DNA of 34,338 bases from CAYHWW01 sp964360145 (GCA_964360145.1 CAYHWW010000020.1:1-34338), one strand, 5' to 3'; numbered from the stretch's first letter, positions 17,579-26,047 are shown. The notes: generated by a model from the sequence alone, not told the origin. Translations and numbers: made by a program.

Positions 17579-19399
17579 ATGGTTGTTGAACAAGCCACGA
17601 AGCAAACAAAAGGCGCGAAAGCCGCCTCCGCAGAAAATAACAGTTCCTATTCCTGGATGGACACCTTTGATACAGGTGCCTCCCAATCGAACAAAGACAG
17701 TAAGAAAAGCGAGACTGGCGAAGGTTCCTTCGCCCAGCTCTTCGAGCAAAGTCTTGCTGAGCATGACATCCATGAAGGCGACGTCGTCAATGGCGTCATC
17801 GTCTCTGTCAGTTCCGATTACGTCACTGTGGATATCGGCTATAAATCCGAAGGCCTTGTGCCCGCGGATGAATTCAAGCGTCCCGACGGCACCCTCGATG
17901 CGGAAGTCGGCGCTCGCGTCGTTGTTCTCCTGGAGCGCATGGAAGGCGACAACGGCTTCCTCCAGCTCTCCAAAGACAAAGCTGAAATCATCAAAGCCTG
18001 GGACGAAATCTCCCGCGCCTGCGAAAATGAACAGCTCGTTGAAGGCACCATCATCGGTAAGGTGAAGGGCGGCCTCTCCGTGGATATCGGCGTGAAGGCC
18101 TTCCTGCCCGGCTCCCAGCTGGACGTGAAGCCCGTGAAGAACGTCGAGAAATTCCTCGGCAAGCGCATGAAGTTCAAGATCATCAAGTTCAACAAGAAGC
18201 GTGGGAACATCGTGTTGTCCCGCCGCGCTGTTGTGCAGGACGAAAAAGAAAAGATGCGCACTGAGACCATCGCCAACCTCACGGAAGGCCAAGTCGTGAT
18301 GGGTTCCGTGAAGAACATCACTGATTACGGCGCCTTCATTGATCTGGGCGGCGTGGACGGCTTGTTGCACATCACCGACATGAGTTGGGGTCGCATCAAG
18401 CATCCCTCCGAGCTCTTCAAGGTGGGCGATGACGTCACCGTGAAAGTACTCAAGTACGATCGCGAGAAAGAACGCATCAGCCTGGGCTTGAAGCAAGTTT
18501 CTGCCAACCCCTGGGATGAAATCGCAGACAAGATCAACATCGGCGACCGCGTCCGCGGTCGCGTGGTATCCTTGAAGGACTACGGCGCGTTCATTGAATT
18601 GGCTGAGGGCATCGAAGGCCTCATCCACGTCAGCGAAATGAGCTGGAAGCGCGATGCCAAGACCCCGGCCCAGCTCCTGAAGCCTGGCGACGAAGTGGAA
18701 TGCCAAGTGCTCGAGATCGACGCTCGTAACAAGCGCCTGTCCCTGGGCTTGAAGCAACTCCAAGAGAACCCCTGGATCGCCCTTGGTCAGAAATATCCTC
18801 CCGGCAGCCGCGTGGATGGCGAAGTGAAGTCGGTCACCGACTTCGGCATCTTCGTGGACATCGGCGAAGGCATCGACGGCCTGGTTCACATCTCCGACCT
18901 CGCTTGGAACAAGAAAGTGGTGCACCCCTCTGAGTCCTTTAAAAAGGGCGACAAGGTGACCAGCGTTGTTCTCGGCATCGACAAGGAGAGCGAGAAATTC
19001 AGCCTGGGCATCAAGCAACTTGAGAAGGATCCCTGGGACGACGCCAAGAATAAGTACAAGGTCGGCACCCCCGTCGAAGGCCGCGTGACCAAGGTCATGG
19101 ACTTCGGCGCGTTTGTCGAGCTGGAAGAAGGCCTCGAAGGCCTCGTGTACGTGGCGGAGCTCGCCGATCACCGTGTTGAGAAGCCCTCTGACATCGTGAA
19201 GGTGGACGATCGAGTGCGCGCGGAAGTGACGGCATTCGATGGCCGTGAGCGTCGCATCAGCCTTTCCATGCGCCGGTTGCGTCAGTCCGAAGAACGGGCT
19301 AACTACGAAGGCTACATGGGCAAGGGTGAGACTAAGACCTCCCTCGGCGATGTGCTTGGAGCTAAGCTCAAAGGCGCAGCGAAGACCGACGAAGAGTAA
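17579..19399 (+). CDS. rpsA: 30S ribosomal protein S1
   Basis: A 606-residue protein with six S1/OB domains starting at about residues 62, 150, 238, 325, 412 and 500. The last four carry the RNA-binding pattern DYGAFI/DFGIFVD and GL(L/I/V)H(I/V)S. S1 binds mRNA upstream of the start codon and promotes initiation. The first domain begins with SFAQLFEQSL, matching the usual N-terminus of S1; about 49 hydrophilic residues precede it, an extension absent in E. coli S1. ATG 17579 is supported by an upstream promoter and RBS-like AAGGGG. The gene is bounded by its own promoter and a strong terminator, so it is probably monocistronic. Confidence 0.97.
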   Translation: MVVEQATKQTKGAKAASAENNSSYSWMDTFDTGASQSNKDSKKSETGEGSFAQLFEQSLAEHDIHEGDVVNGVIVSVSSDYVTVDIGYKSEGLVPADEFKRPDGTLDAEVGARVVVLLERMEGDNGFLQLSKDKAEIIKAWDEISRACENEQLVEGTIIGKVKGGLSVDIGVKAFLPGSQLDVKPVKNVEKFLGKRMKFKIIKFNKKRGNIVLSRRAVVQDEKEKMRTETIANLTEGQVVMGSVKNITDYGAFIDLGGVDGLLHITDMSWGRIKHPSELFKVGDDVTVKVLKYDREKERISLGLKQVSANPWDEIADKINIGDRVRGRVVSLKDYGAFIELAEGIEGLIHVSEMSWKRDAKTPAQLLKPGDEVECQVLEIDARNKRLSLGLKQLQENPWIALGQKYPPGSRVDGEVKSVTDFGIFVDIGEGIDGLVHISDLAWNKKVVHPSESFKKGDKVTSVVLGIDKESEKFSLGIKQLEKDPWDDAKNKYKVGTPVEGRVTKVMDFGAFVELEEGLEGLVYVAELADHRVEKPSDIVKVDDRVRAEVTAFDGRERRISLSMRRLRQSEERANYEGYMGKGETKTSLGDVLGAKLKGAAKTDEE

Positions 19400-19429
19400 G
19401 CTCTCCGCCAGCTGAAAAGGTAAAAAATC

Positions 19430-19467
19430 ACCGGGATTGGGTTAGCGCCCAATCCCGGTTTTTTTTT
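19430..19467 (+). terminator. Strong Rho-independent terminator after rpsA
   Basis: A perfect 12-bp GC-rich stem (ACCGGGATTGGG / CCCAATCCCGGT), 6-nt loop TTAGCG, then a run of nine T (19459-19467). It is preceded by an A-run at 19422-19427. It lies 31 nt after the rpsA stop and separates it from sppA. Confidence 0.95.
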
Positions 19468-19493
19468 GTCATTAACGCGAGTAGACTCCTTAC

Positions 19494-20507
19494 ATGCGCA
19501 AGAGCCCCGCGGTCCTGATCCTGAGTCTTTTCACCTTCTGCTTCTTCATCGTAGTGGGGGTGGCCATCATGTCCTTCATGGGGGATAGATCCTCCCCAGG
19601 GGGTGCGCCGGGCGGCGCCATCACCTTCACCACCGTCAAGAAGGTCAAGGTTGGCGTCATTGAAATCAACGGCGTCATCATGGAATCGAAGAAAACCGTG
19701 GAGCGCATCGAGGCCATGGCAAGCGACAAGCGCATCAAGGGCATCATCGTGCGCGTCAATTCCCCGGGGGGCGCCGTGGCCCCGTCCCAAGAAATTTATG
19801 ACGCGCTCAAAAAAGCCGCGGCTCACAAGCCCGTGCACGCATCCATGGGGTCACTCGCGGCCAGCGGCGGCTACTATGTCGCTTGTGGCGCACAGAAGAT
19901 TTGGGCGGACGCGGGCACTCTTACGGGCAGCATCGGCGTCATCATGCAGTTCATGGACGCGTCGAAGCTCTACCAGTGGGCCAAGCTTTCGCCCTACAAC
20001 GTGAAGACGGGTAAGTTCAAAGACATCGGCTCTCCAGACCGTGAAATGACGCCAGATGAGAAGGCTTTGCTTCAGGAACTCATCGACAACGTGCTCTCCC
20101 AGTTCCGTCGGGCCGTCATGGAAGCGCGCAAGCTCAGCATCGAGAAGGTGGTGGAAGTTTCCGATGGCCGCATCTTCTCTGGCGAGCAGGCCAAGGCCTT
20201 AAAGCTCGTGGATGAGCTGGGTGGTCTTCGAGATGTGGCGGATGCCATGGCAAAAGAGATCGAACCGGGGCTGAAGGTTCAGATGGTTTACCCTCGCAAG
20301 CAGCACCGCATGCTCATCGAGCGCCTCTTCGAAGACTCTGATGAAGATGATGACGGCTTGGTTGATGAGGGGCATTCCGCCGTGAATTGGCTTGTGCGGG
20401 CCGTGGCGCTGACGTTGGGGTTCAAGATCCCAGTAGCGGAAAGCGCCCCCATGGGCGTGGACTCCATGCAGCCTGGGCTCATGTTCCTGATGCCTTTGGG
20501 GCGCTGA
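19494..20507 (+). CDS. sppA: Signal peptide peptidase SppA, short (36K) type
   Basis: A 337-residue inner-membrane protease with one N-terminal TM helix (about residues 7-28) and a single ClpP/crotonase-fold domain. The nucleophile is Ser124 in GSLAASGGYY, and the general-base Lys is probably Lys176 in KTGKFKDIGS. VNSPGGAVAPSQEIYDAL and GRIFSGEQAKALKLVDELG are further signatures. It degrades signal-peptide remnants in the membrane. The C-terminus carries an acidic patch (EDSDEDDDGLVDEG) followed by a possible second hydrophobic stretch. The next gene starts 2 nt after the stop. Confidence 0.93.
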   Translation: MRKSPAVLILSLFTFCFFIVVGVAIMSFMGDRSSPGGAPGGAITFTTVKKVKVGVIEINGVIMESKKTVERIEAMASDKRIKGIIVRVNSPGGAVAPSQEIYDALKKAAAHKPVHASMGSLAASGGYYVACGAQKIWADAGTLTGSIGVIMQFMDASKLYQWAKLSPYNVKTGKFKDIGSPDREMTPDEKALLQELIDNVLSQFRRAVMEARKLSIEKVVEVSDGRIFSGEQAKALKLVDELGGLRDVADAMAKEIEPGLKVQMVYPRKQHRMLIERLFEDSDEDDDGLVDEGHSAVNWLVRAVALTLGFKIPVAESAPMGVDSMQPGLMFLMPLGR

Positions 20508-20509
20508 AG

Positions 20510-21031
20510 ATGGTGCGCGAGGGCTGCATAACCTCACTGATCTTCATCGCCAGTATCGCCTGGGCCGAGGTTGGCGCACCGGTGACCGACACCGAAGTGT
20601 CACGCCTTGAAGCCATCAAGGTGAAGCGCCCTCTTTTTGACGAGGAACGCCTCGATTTGGCATCGCTGTATTTTCTCCGTGGTGAGTGCGGCAAGGTGAA
20701 AGACGTCTATGGCGACGGCCGCGAGCCCTTGGTGCCCATGGACGAGCGAGACAGCGATATGCTTTGTGCCTGCGATGGCCGTTGCGACATGCTGAAGCTC
20801 ACCGCGAATTCGCGGCCCCAGCAAAAGCTCGCGGCTTTTCGACAGTTGCTCGCCGCGGGCCAGACCCTCGCTGATCCCCAGGTGGCGAGCCTTTGGGCCC
20901 AGTTGCAGGAGCGCCCCGAGGCTCGTTACGCGCTTTACCTGTCTCTGCGCCCATCGAAAAAATCCGAGGATCGCATGCGCGCCGGGGCGCTCTGGAAAGA
21001 GCTCGCCACCCTCAACGTGGCGGCTCCGTGA
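20510..21031 (+). CDS. Secreted protein of unknown function
   Basis: A 173-residue protein with a probable signal peptide (MVREGCITSLIFIASIAWA). The mature part is predicted helical. It has a Cys cluster (LRGEC, LCACDGRC) in the first half and a repeat-like helical C-terminus (QLLAAGQTLADPQVASLWAQ). The helix pairs could be TPR-like, but no motif is convincing. It starts 2 nt after sppA and its TGA overlaps the GTG of rsmB, so it is embedded in the operon and almost certainly translated. I do not recognise the family. Confidence 0.65.
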   Translation: MVREGCITSLIFIASIAWAEVGAPVTDTEVSRLEAIKVKRPLFDEERLDLASLYFLRGECGKVKDVYGDGREPLVPMDERDSDMLCACDGRCDMLKLTANSRPQQKLAAFRQLLAAGQTLADPQVASLWAQLQERPEARYALYLSLRPSKKSEDRMRAGALWKELATLNVAAP

Positions 21032-22368
21032 AAGCACCGGCAAAATCCGGGGCAGGGATTCTGTGTCGACAGGCCGTTCTTTTGGCCTTGAAGGGCGTAG
21101 ATCACGAACCGCCGCCATTATCCGCGGACCGCGCTCTCTATCATGAGATCGTCTCTGGAGTGCACCGGGAGCGTCTCTTCCTTGACCATGTGCTTGCGCC
21201 ATATGTGCGGAAAAAACCCCGGGCGGCGTTGAGGGATCTGACCCATGCGCTGCTCTACCAGCTCATGTTTCTCGACGGCGTGCCTGAGTATGCCGCCTTC
21301 GCCGCCACCCAGGCCGCGGCGGAGAACCTGGGTTTCAGCCGCCAAGAACTGGCCTTCGCCCATGGAGTCACGAAGAAAGCCCTTGCCGTCGCCAACGCGC
21401 ACCTCGAAGAGCGGGCTTTGATCCTCGCCACGGTGCGGGATGAAAAACATCTCAACGCCGCCGCCGAGGCCGCCTTCAATCTGCCGCGCTCCATACTCGG
21501 AGCCATGGCCAAGGCTTCAGATTGGTCCACAACCCTTGCGGCGGCGGCAGCGTTGAAGCAGCGCGCCCCCCTGGTGGGGTATTCCCTGGTGGCCGACTCT
21601 TTACCGGGGACGGAGTCACTTCACAGCCCCACGGCTCCGGCGGCCTTGCGTTTTGCCGATGGTACCACCATGAAGCAGCTCATCGAAGGGGGACTCGCGT
21701 GGTTGCAAGGCGAGGGCAGTCAGTGGGCATGTGGCGAGGCGGCCCGTGCCCTGGCTGAGCTTGCGCCCACCGTCACGGGGCCATTGCGAGTGCTGGAAAT
21801 GGCCGCGGGCAAAGGGGGCAAGACCCTGCGCACCCAGATCGAGCTTTGTGCTTTGGATGGTGCGGCGGCGGATCGCATTCACTGGGAATGCGTGGATCGC
21901 CAGCTGGGCCAGCTTCATCTTCTGGAAGAGGGTGTATTGCCACGTCTCAGCGCTTTGGGGGGGGCAGTGGCGGAGGTGCGGCCCTGGGACTGGATCGAGC
22001 AAGGAGTGCCCGAGGAGGATAGGGCTGCCTGGCACTTCGTGTGGCTTGATGCCCCGTGCAGCGGGCTCGGTTCGCTTTCGAAAAACCCTGAGATCGCGAA
22101 CCGCTTGAGCGCGGATGATTTGGGCCCGTTGGCGGAAAAACAAATGGCTCTTTTAAATCGAGCGGCCGAGCTCACGGCGCCGGGAGGCCGCGTTTACTTT
22201 ACCCTTTGCACGCTTACCGCCCGTGAGACCCAGGGCACGGTGAAAGCTTTCCTCAAAAACCACCCGGACTTCACGCTCACGTGGAGCCGCACCCTGTGGC
22301 CCGGCAGCAGCGACCTTGTTACGTCCGATGGTTTTTACGCTGCCATGCTGGAGCGTCAGGGTAGTTGA
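21028..22368 (+). CDS. rsmB: 16S rRNA m5C967 methyltransferase RsmB-like
   Basis: A 446-residue protein with an N-terminal NusB-like helical RNA-binding domain (about 1-140) and a Rossmann SAM methyltransferase domain. The methyltransferase motifs are EMAAGKGGKT (motif I; the usual APGGKT has become AGKGGKT), WLDAPCSGLGSLSKNPEI with Cys344, and YFTLCTL with Cys394. Two cysteines are required in RNA m5C methyltransferases of this family. The motifs are recognisable but more divergent than usual. GTG 21028 is chosen because GTGA overlaps the previous stop and puts the NusB-like domain right at the N-terminus. It converges with and overlaps the next, minus-strand gene by 50 nt. Confidence 0.85.
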   Translation: MKAPAKSGAGILCRQAVLLALKGVDHEPPPLSADRALYHEIVSGVHRERLFLDHVLAPYVRKKPRAALRDLTHALLYQLMFLDGVPEYAAFAATQAAAENLGFSRQELAFAHGVTKKALAVANAHLEERALILATVRDEKHLNAAAEAAFNLPRSILGAMAKASDWSTTLAAAAALKQRAPLVGYSLVADSLPGTESLHSPTAPAALRFADGTTMKQLIEGGLAWLQGEGSQWACGEAARALAELAPTVTGPLRVLEMAAGKGGKTLRTQIELCALDGAAADRIHWECVDRQLGQLHLLEEGVLPRLSALGGAVAEVRPWDWIEQGVPEEDRAAWHFVWLDAPCSGLGSLSKNPEIANRLSADDLGPLAEKQMALLNRAAELTAPGGRVYFTLCTLTARETQGTVKAFLKNHPDFTLTWSRTLWPGSSDLVTSDGFYAAMLERQGS

Positions 22369-23407
22369 GATGGCTCACTTCATTGACGCTGTCCACTTTG
22401 TGCGCTGACAGCGTGACGAGGCTTCCCCGCACCAAGGCATCGAGGAGTTCCGGTGGCGCCGTGCGAGGGAACTTGATGGGCTTTTTATTGTCCGGGGCAC
22501 AGAGGTCGATGGCCACCATGCCAGGGCCGCTCAAGTGCAAGTCCCCGATGGCGCGGTATTGCTGATCCCGGGGCGGTTGCGGGGTACGGCTCAAAAATAA
22601 ATAAGAGAACTTCAACCAGGGGCGGTTGTCGCCGAACAAGGTCTGATTCATGTTGATGAGTTGCTCGTCTTCCACCGGCTCTGAAAAATGGCACCAGTGC
22701 TTGGTGCGCAGCAGAGGACAGTGGCCTTCGTGGGTACAGGGGCCCAGAATATAGGCCTTTTCCTGACGCAGCCGTTCCCGCAGTCGGATCAGCTTTTGGC
22801 TCGAAACCCGGTGGCCTGGTTCTATGATCAAAAATGTGCCGGACACATCCGACCAGAGGCGCTCCAGGGGGCGGCCGTCGGGCAGCTCATTGAGTACGCT
22901 GGCGGCGAAGGCGATGCTGAGGCCGCCCGGGGGACGGGTGGGTATGCGCTGCCACTCCCGCACGGTGGGCAGCATGAGGTTCAGGTGGCGGGCATAGGTT
23001 CTCACCATGCGCATGGCAAGCGTCCGCGGGGCGGTCTGGGACTCCACGAGGTGGATCTCCCGGGGCATGGGTTGTTTGGTCTCCGCGGCGTAGGCAAGGG
23101 CCGCAAGGATGGCGGTGCCGGGGCCGCAGCCGAAGTCCAGCCAGGCGGGGCCCATGATGGGCTTGTGGGCCCGCAACAGAAGCAGCGTCTTCTGGAAGTT
23201 CATGGGCATGTAGGCCGCCGCATAGGCCCCCAGCCTTTGGGGAGAGTTCAGGTAGTTGGGCTTCAGATGCCCCCGTCCTTCGGTGAGTTGATGGCTTAAA
23301 TCCTCAGCATCACGCCGTGCGTCAGGACCAGATAGGAACTTTCCGCCGACTTCTTCAGTCAGAGTCTTCCAGAACGCAGTGAGGAGGGGATCTATGGAGG
23401 GGGGCAT
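22319..23407 (-). CDS. Rsm22-like methyltransferase with four-Cys metal site
   Basis: A 362-residue protein of the Rsm22 family (mitochondrial small-subunit assembly factor; bacterial members are rarely studied). Visible are NSPQRLGAYAAAYMPMNF near residue 60, the SAM motif WLDFGCGPGTAILA, SVLNELPDG, then ILGPC224-THEGHC230-PLLRTKHWC239-HFSEP and a distant AIDLC303-APD. The Cys pattern matches the iron-sulfur-binding cysteines known in mitochondrial Rsm22/METTL17. It probably acts on the small ribosomal subunit. It sits divergent from the 23448 gene and convergent with rsmB, another 16S rRNA-modifying enzyme. ATG 23407 is the start. Confidence 0.8.
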   Translation of the reverse strand: MPPSIDPLLTAFWKTLTEEVGGKFLSGPDARRDAEDLSHQLTEGRGHLKPNYLNSPQRLGAYAAAYMPMNFQKTLLLLRAHKPIMGPAWLDFGCGPGTAILAALAYAAETKQPMPREIHLVESQTAPRTLAMRMVRTYARHLNLMLPTVREWQRIPTRPPGGLSIAFAASVLNELPDGRPLERLWSDVSGTFLIIEPGHRVSSQKLIRLRERLRQEKAYILGPCTHEGHCPLLRTKHWCHFSEPVEDEQLINMNQTLFGDNRPWLKFSYLFLSRTPQPPRDQQYRAIGDLHLSGPGMVAIDLCAPDNKKPIKFPRTAPPELLDALVRGSLVTLSAHKVDSVNEVSHLNYPDAPAWQRKNHRT

Positions 23408-23436
23408 TGTTGGTTATGGGGCCTTCGGGTCATAAT
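23407..23436 (+). promoter_or_regulatory. Possible promoter of the 23448 gene
   Basis: TTGTTG (23407-23412), 18-nt spacer, CATAAT (23431-23436), ending 11 nt before the ATG. It would give a nearly leaderless transcript. The -35 match is weak. Confidence 0.3.
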
Positions 23437-23447
23437 ACCAAAGAAGC

Positions 23448-23849
23448 ATGGAAAGTCTGCCCTTCCGTTACGAGCCACGTCAATACTGGGAATACTACTG
23501 CCCAGTCTGCAAAATCCAGCGTCGTTCGGGCTACTGGCCCTCGCCACGACGCCACCATTACCTGCGCCTGGCGCTTCTGGCGGTTTGTCTCTCCGTGGGG
23601 CTCTGGCCTGTTTTCGGTGTCCGTGGCGGGTTCCTGATCTTTCCCCTTTGGGCTATTTTTGAGTTCTGGTACCGGGCCCGCGCCCGTCAAAGCCTCATCT
23701 GCCATTGCTGTGGCTTCGACCCGTATCTTTATAAGTACGACGTGAAACTCGCTCGGGAGGGGGTGGCTCGCCACTGGGCGGCAAAAAAGCAGGCTGCGTC
23801 GGCCGCCCCACGCTCTGAAAAAAGTGATGATATTCCCCCTGCCGGGTGA
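23448..23849 (+). CDS. Small membrane protein with Cys pairs split by a hydrophobic segment
   Basis: A 133-residue protein. Residues 15-22 contain YYCPVC. A hydrophobic stretch, YLRLALLAVCLSVGLWPVFG, followed closely by GGFLIFPLWAIFEFW, probably forms one or two TM helices. Then comes LICHCCGFDP. The two CxxC-type pairs (CPVC and CHCC) could come together as a zinc ribbon on the cytoplasmic side if the hydrophobic part is a hairpin. The C-terminus is basic and disordered. It starts 40 nt from the divergent Rsm22-like gene and precedes ssb. I do not know the family. Confidence 0.6.
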   Translation: MESLPFRYEPRQYWEYYCPVCKIQRRSGYWPSPRRHHYLRLALLAVCLSVGLWPVFGVRGGFLIFPLWAIFEFWYRARARQSLICHCCGFDPYLYKYDVKLAREGVARHWAAKKQAASAAPRSEKSDDIPPAG

Positions 23850-23904
23850 CTTTTCGCGCCGATGCCTTTAAGGGTGTTCTTCGTACTCGCAAAGGAGATT
23901 CACC

Positions 23905-24354
23905 GTGTCGGTCAACAAAGTCATTCTCATCGGTCGTTTGGGCGCCAAGCCCGAAATTCGTAATACGCCTGGCGGCGCTGGCGTCGCTAATTTCAACATC
24001 GCCACCAACGAGTCCTGGATGGATAAGAACAACCAGAAGCAGGAGCGCACGGAGTGGCACCGTATCGTGGTTTGGGGCAAGCTTGCCGAGCTTTGCGCCA
24101 GCTATCTGGATAAGGGCCGTCAAGTGTACCTTGAGGGCCGTCTGCAAACCCGTCAGTGGCAAGACAAAGATGGCGCCACCAAATACACCACCGAAGTGGT
24201 CGCAACCACGGTGCAGTTCCTTGGCGATCGCCGGGAAGCTGGCGCCACGGCTGGGCCCACGCGTACGGCAACCGCAGCGGTTCCCGTAGCCGCGGGGGCG
24301 CCTTCTTTCGGCCTTGAAGAGCCTTCATTTACTGAAGAAGATATCCCGTTCTGA
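23905..24354 (+). CDS. ssb: Single-stranded DNA-binding protein
   Basis: A 149-residue protein with the OB fold at 1-105 (VNKVILIGRLGAKPEIR, TEWHRIVVWGKLAELC, VYLEGRLQTRQWQDKDG) and a short Ala/Thr/Pro linker ending in the acidic tip EEDIPF that recruits replication and repair proteins. It is of slightly shorter than usual linker length. The start is GTG 23905, with RBS AAGGAG at 23891-23896. It is followed 12 nt later by a glycosyltransferase gene that is functionally unrelated. Confidence 0.97.
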   Translation: MSVNKVILIGRLGAKPEIRNTPGGAGVANFNIATNESWMDKNNQKQERTEWHRIVVWGKLAELCASYLDKGRQVYLEGRLQTRQWQDKDGATKYTTEVVATTVQFLGDRREAGATAGPTRTATAAVPVAAGAPSFGLEEPSFTEEDIPF

Positions 24355-24366
24355 TAGTGTCGTTCC

Positions 24367-25113
24367 GTGCTTAGAACCCTCATCGTAATTCCCACGTACA
24401 ACGAGATCGAGAACTTGAGAGCCCTCGTCACTGAGGTGATGTCTCAAGTTCATGAGAAGACCCATCTTCTCGTCGTGGATGACAACTCCCCGGATGGTAC
24501 CGGTGATTTGGCTGATCAGTTGTCTCGGGAGAACGACCGCGTTCACGTGATGCACCGGCCTCGCAAAATGGGCTTAGGTACGGCCTATGTGTCGGGTTTC
24601 AAGTACGGTCTTCAACGGGACTTCGAAGTTTTCGTGGAAATGGATTGCGACTTCAGTCACGACCCCAAATACTTGCCCCTGTTTTTCCAGCAGGTCGAGG
24701 GCGGGGCCGATGTGGTGGTGGGGTCCCGTTACGTACCCGGCGGGGGCACGGTGAACTGGGGTTTAGCCCGCAGAGCCATCAGCAGGGGCGGTTCTTTGTA
24801 TGCCCGCGCAGTGTTGGGAGTACGACTGAGCGACCTCACCGGCGGCTTCAATTGCTGGCGTCGCAAGGTTATTGAGGCCATCGGCATGGATGACATCAAG
24901 TCCGATGGCTACTCCTTTCAAATTGAAATGAAATACAAAGCCTGGCTCAAGGGCTTCAAGATCGCTGAAATGCCCATCGTGTTTGAAGACCGTTGTCTTG
25001 GTAAATCCAAGATGAGCAAGAATATCGTCATTGAAGCCATGGGCCGGGTGCTTCTCATGCGCCTACAGCACATTTGGCCTGGGCAGCTTTTGCCGGGGCG
25101 GAAGCAAACTTGA
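24367..25113 (+). CDS. GT2 polyprenol-phosphate mannosyltransferase-like protein
   Basis: A 248-residue GT-A glycosyltransferase that resembles dolichol-phosphate mannose synthase (DPM1/Ppm1 type). Seen are IPTYNEIENL, the nucleotide-binding VVDDNSPDGTGDLAD, the metal-binding MDCDFSHDP, VVGSRYVPGG, and DLTGGFNCWRR, followed by GYSFQIEMKYKAWLKGF and FEDRCLGKSKMS. It has no TM helices, so it is the soluble catalytic form. It would transfer mannose (or a similar sugar) from a GDP donor to a polyprenyl phosphate for use in periplasmic glycosylation or envelope glycan assembly. Start GTG 24367. Confidence 0.85.
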   Translation: MLRTLIVIPTYNEIENLRALVTEVMSQVHEKTHLLVVDDNSPDGTGDLADQLSRENDRVHVMHRPRKMGLGTAYVSGFKYGLQRDFEVFVEMDCDFSHDPKYLPLFFQQVEGGADVVVGSRYVPGGGTVNWGLARRAISRGGSLYARAVLGVRLSDLTGGFNCWRRKVIEAIGMDDIKSDGYSFQIEMKYKAWLKGFKIAEMPIVFEDRCLGKSKMSKNIVIEAMGRVLLMRLQHIWPGQLLPGRKQT

Positions 25114-25137
25114 CAGTGACGCGCTGAGTTTTAAACT
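25110..25137 (+). promoter_or_regulatory. Probable promoter of the L,D-transpeptidase gene
   Basis: TTGACA (25110-25115), 16-nt spacer and TAAACT (25132-25137), 10 nt before ATG 25148. The -35 overlaps the stop codon of the GT2 gene. The 12-mer TTGACAGTGACG is shared with 2408-2419. Confidence 0.4.
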
Positions 25138-25147
25138 GTTTAGAAGT

Positions 25148-26047
25148 ATGCACTTTCTCGTGACCATTCGGTTTGCGACGGTAATCACACCGCTTCTCCT
25201 GTTCGCAAGCTCGCTGAGCCATGCTCGTGCGCCTCTTGCCGTTGTCCTCGTTGATAAAAAAGCCAACGCAACCCATCTGGCGAAATACGACGATGGTGGC
25301 ATCACCATCGAGAAAACCTACCACGCCACCTTGGGCAAGGTGGTGGGTGATAAGCAGATCACCGACGACAAGAAAACCCCGGAGGGTGTTTATTTTTTGC
25401 TGTCCAAGCGCACGCCGCCCCATCTGCAGAAGAAGTTCGGCGTCATGGGCTTCCCCGTGGATTACCCCAACCCCGTGGACAGGCGCGAGGGCAAGACGGG
25501 CTTCGGCATCATGCTCCATGCCACGGACGATCCGGCGCGGCTCACTAAAAACTATGATTCCGACGGCTGCGTGGTGGTGGATAACCACGAGATCAACGAG
25601 ATGTCCCGGGGCTTCACCTTGGGGCTGTCCCCCATGATCATTTTTGATGAAATGAAGCCGGAGTATTTAAAGGAAACCTACAAGCCCGAGCTGAAGACCT
25701 TCTTCGAAGCGTGGGTGAAGGCCTGGGGCGAGAAGGACCTCGACAAGTACATGAGCGGCTATCACCCGACGTTCCAGTTCAATGGGATGGATATCAAGGG
25801 CTACCGCGCCTACAAGATGTCTCTGAATAAGAAATACGAGCGCATTGCGGTGGCCGCGAAGAATGTGCGTATCTACAACCACCCCAAGTACACCGTCATC
25901 ACCTTCGGGCAGGACTATCGTTCGTGGTTCAAGGGCGGGAGACAGGCCTTCCAGAGTCTTGGGACGAAAGTCATCTACGTGAAGGAAGACCTGCAAGGCC
26001 ACTTCAGGATCGTCCATGAAGACTTCAATCATCTTCAGGAGAATTGA
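25148..26047 (+). CDS. YafK-type L,D-transpeptidase with C-terminal NTF2-like domain
   Basis: A 299-residue exported protein with signal peptide (FATVITPLLLFASSLSHARA). The YkuD-fold domain spans about residues 30-175: GDKQITDDKKTPEGVYFLL and the active site H124 ... S138-D-G-C141. The spacing and the KKTPEG segment point to the YafK/DpaA subgroup, which acts on peptidoglycan cross-links or on the lipoprotein-peptidoglycan link. From about residue 185 a separate NTF2/SnoaL-like domain follows (FFEAWVKAWGEKDLDKYMSG, FGQDYRSW, HEDFNHL), which may bind substrate. ATG 25148 is chosen as it starts the signal peptide. A longer frame upstream only overlaps the GT2 gene. Confidence 0.88.
   Translation: MHFLVTIRFATVITPLLLFASSLSHARAPLAVVLVDKKANATHLAKYDDGGITIEKTYHATLGKVVGDKQITDDKKTPEGVYFLLSKRTPPHLQKKFGVMGFPVDYPNPVDRREGKTGFGIMLHATDDPARLTKNYDSDGCVVVDNHEINEMSRGFTLGLSPMIIFDEMKPEYLKETYKPELKTFFEAWVKAWGEKDLDKYMSGYHPTFQFNGMDIKGYRAYKMSLNKKYERIAVAAKNVRIYNHPKYTVITFGQDYRSWFKGGRQAFQSLGTKVIYVKEDLQGHFRIVHEDFNHLQEN

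Noticed and set aside
17258..19171. Long open frame antisense to rpsA
   Set aside because: It mirrors the biased codons of rpsA, and its translation is repetitive only because the S1 domains are repetitive.
22386..22414. 8-bp hairpin (ACGCTGTC/GACAGCGT) after rsmB as a terminator
   Set aside because: No T-run follows on either strand, and it lies inside the coding end of the Rsm22-like gene.
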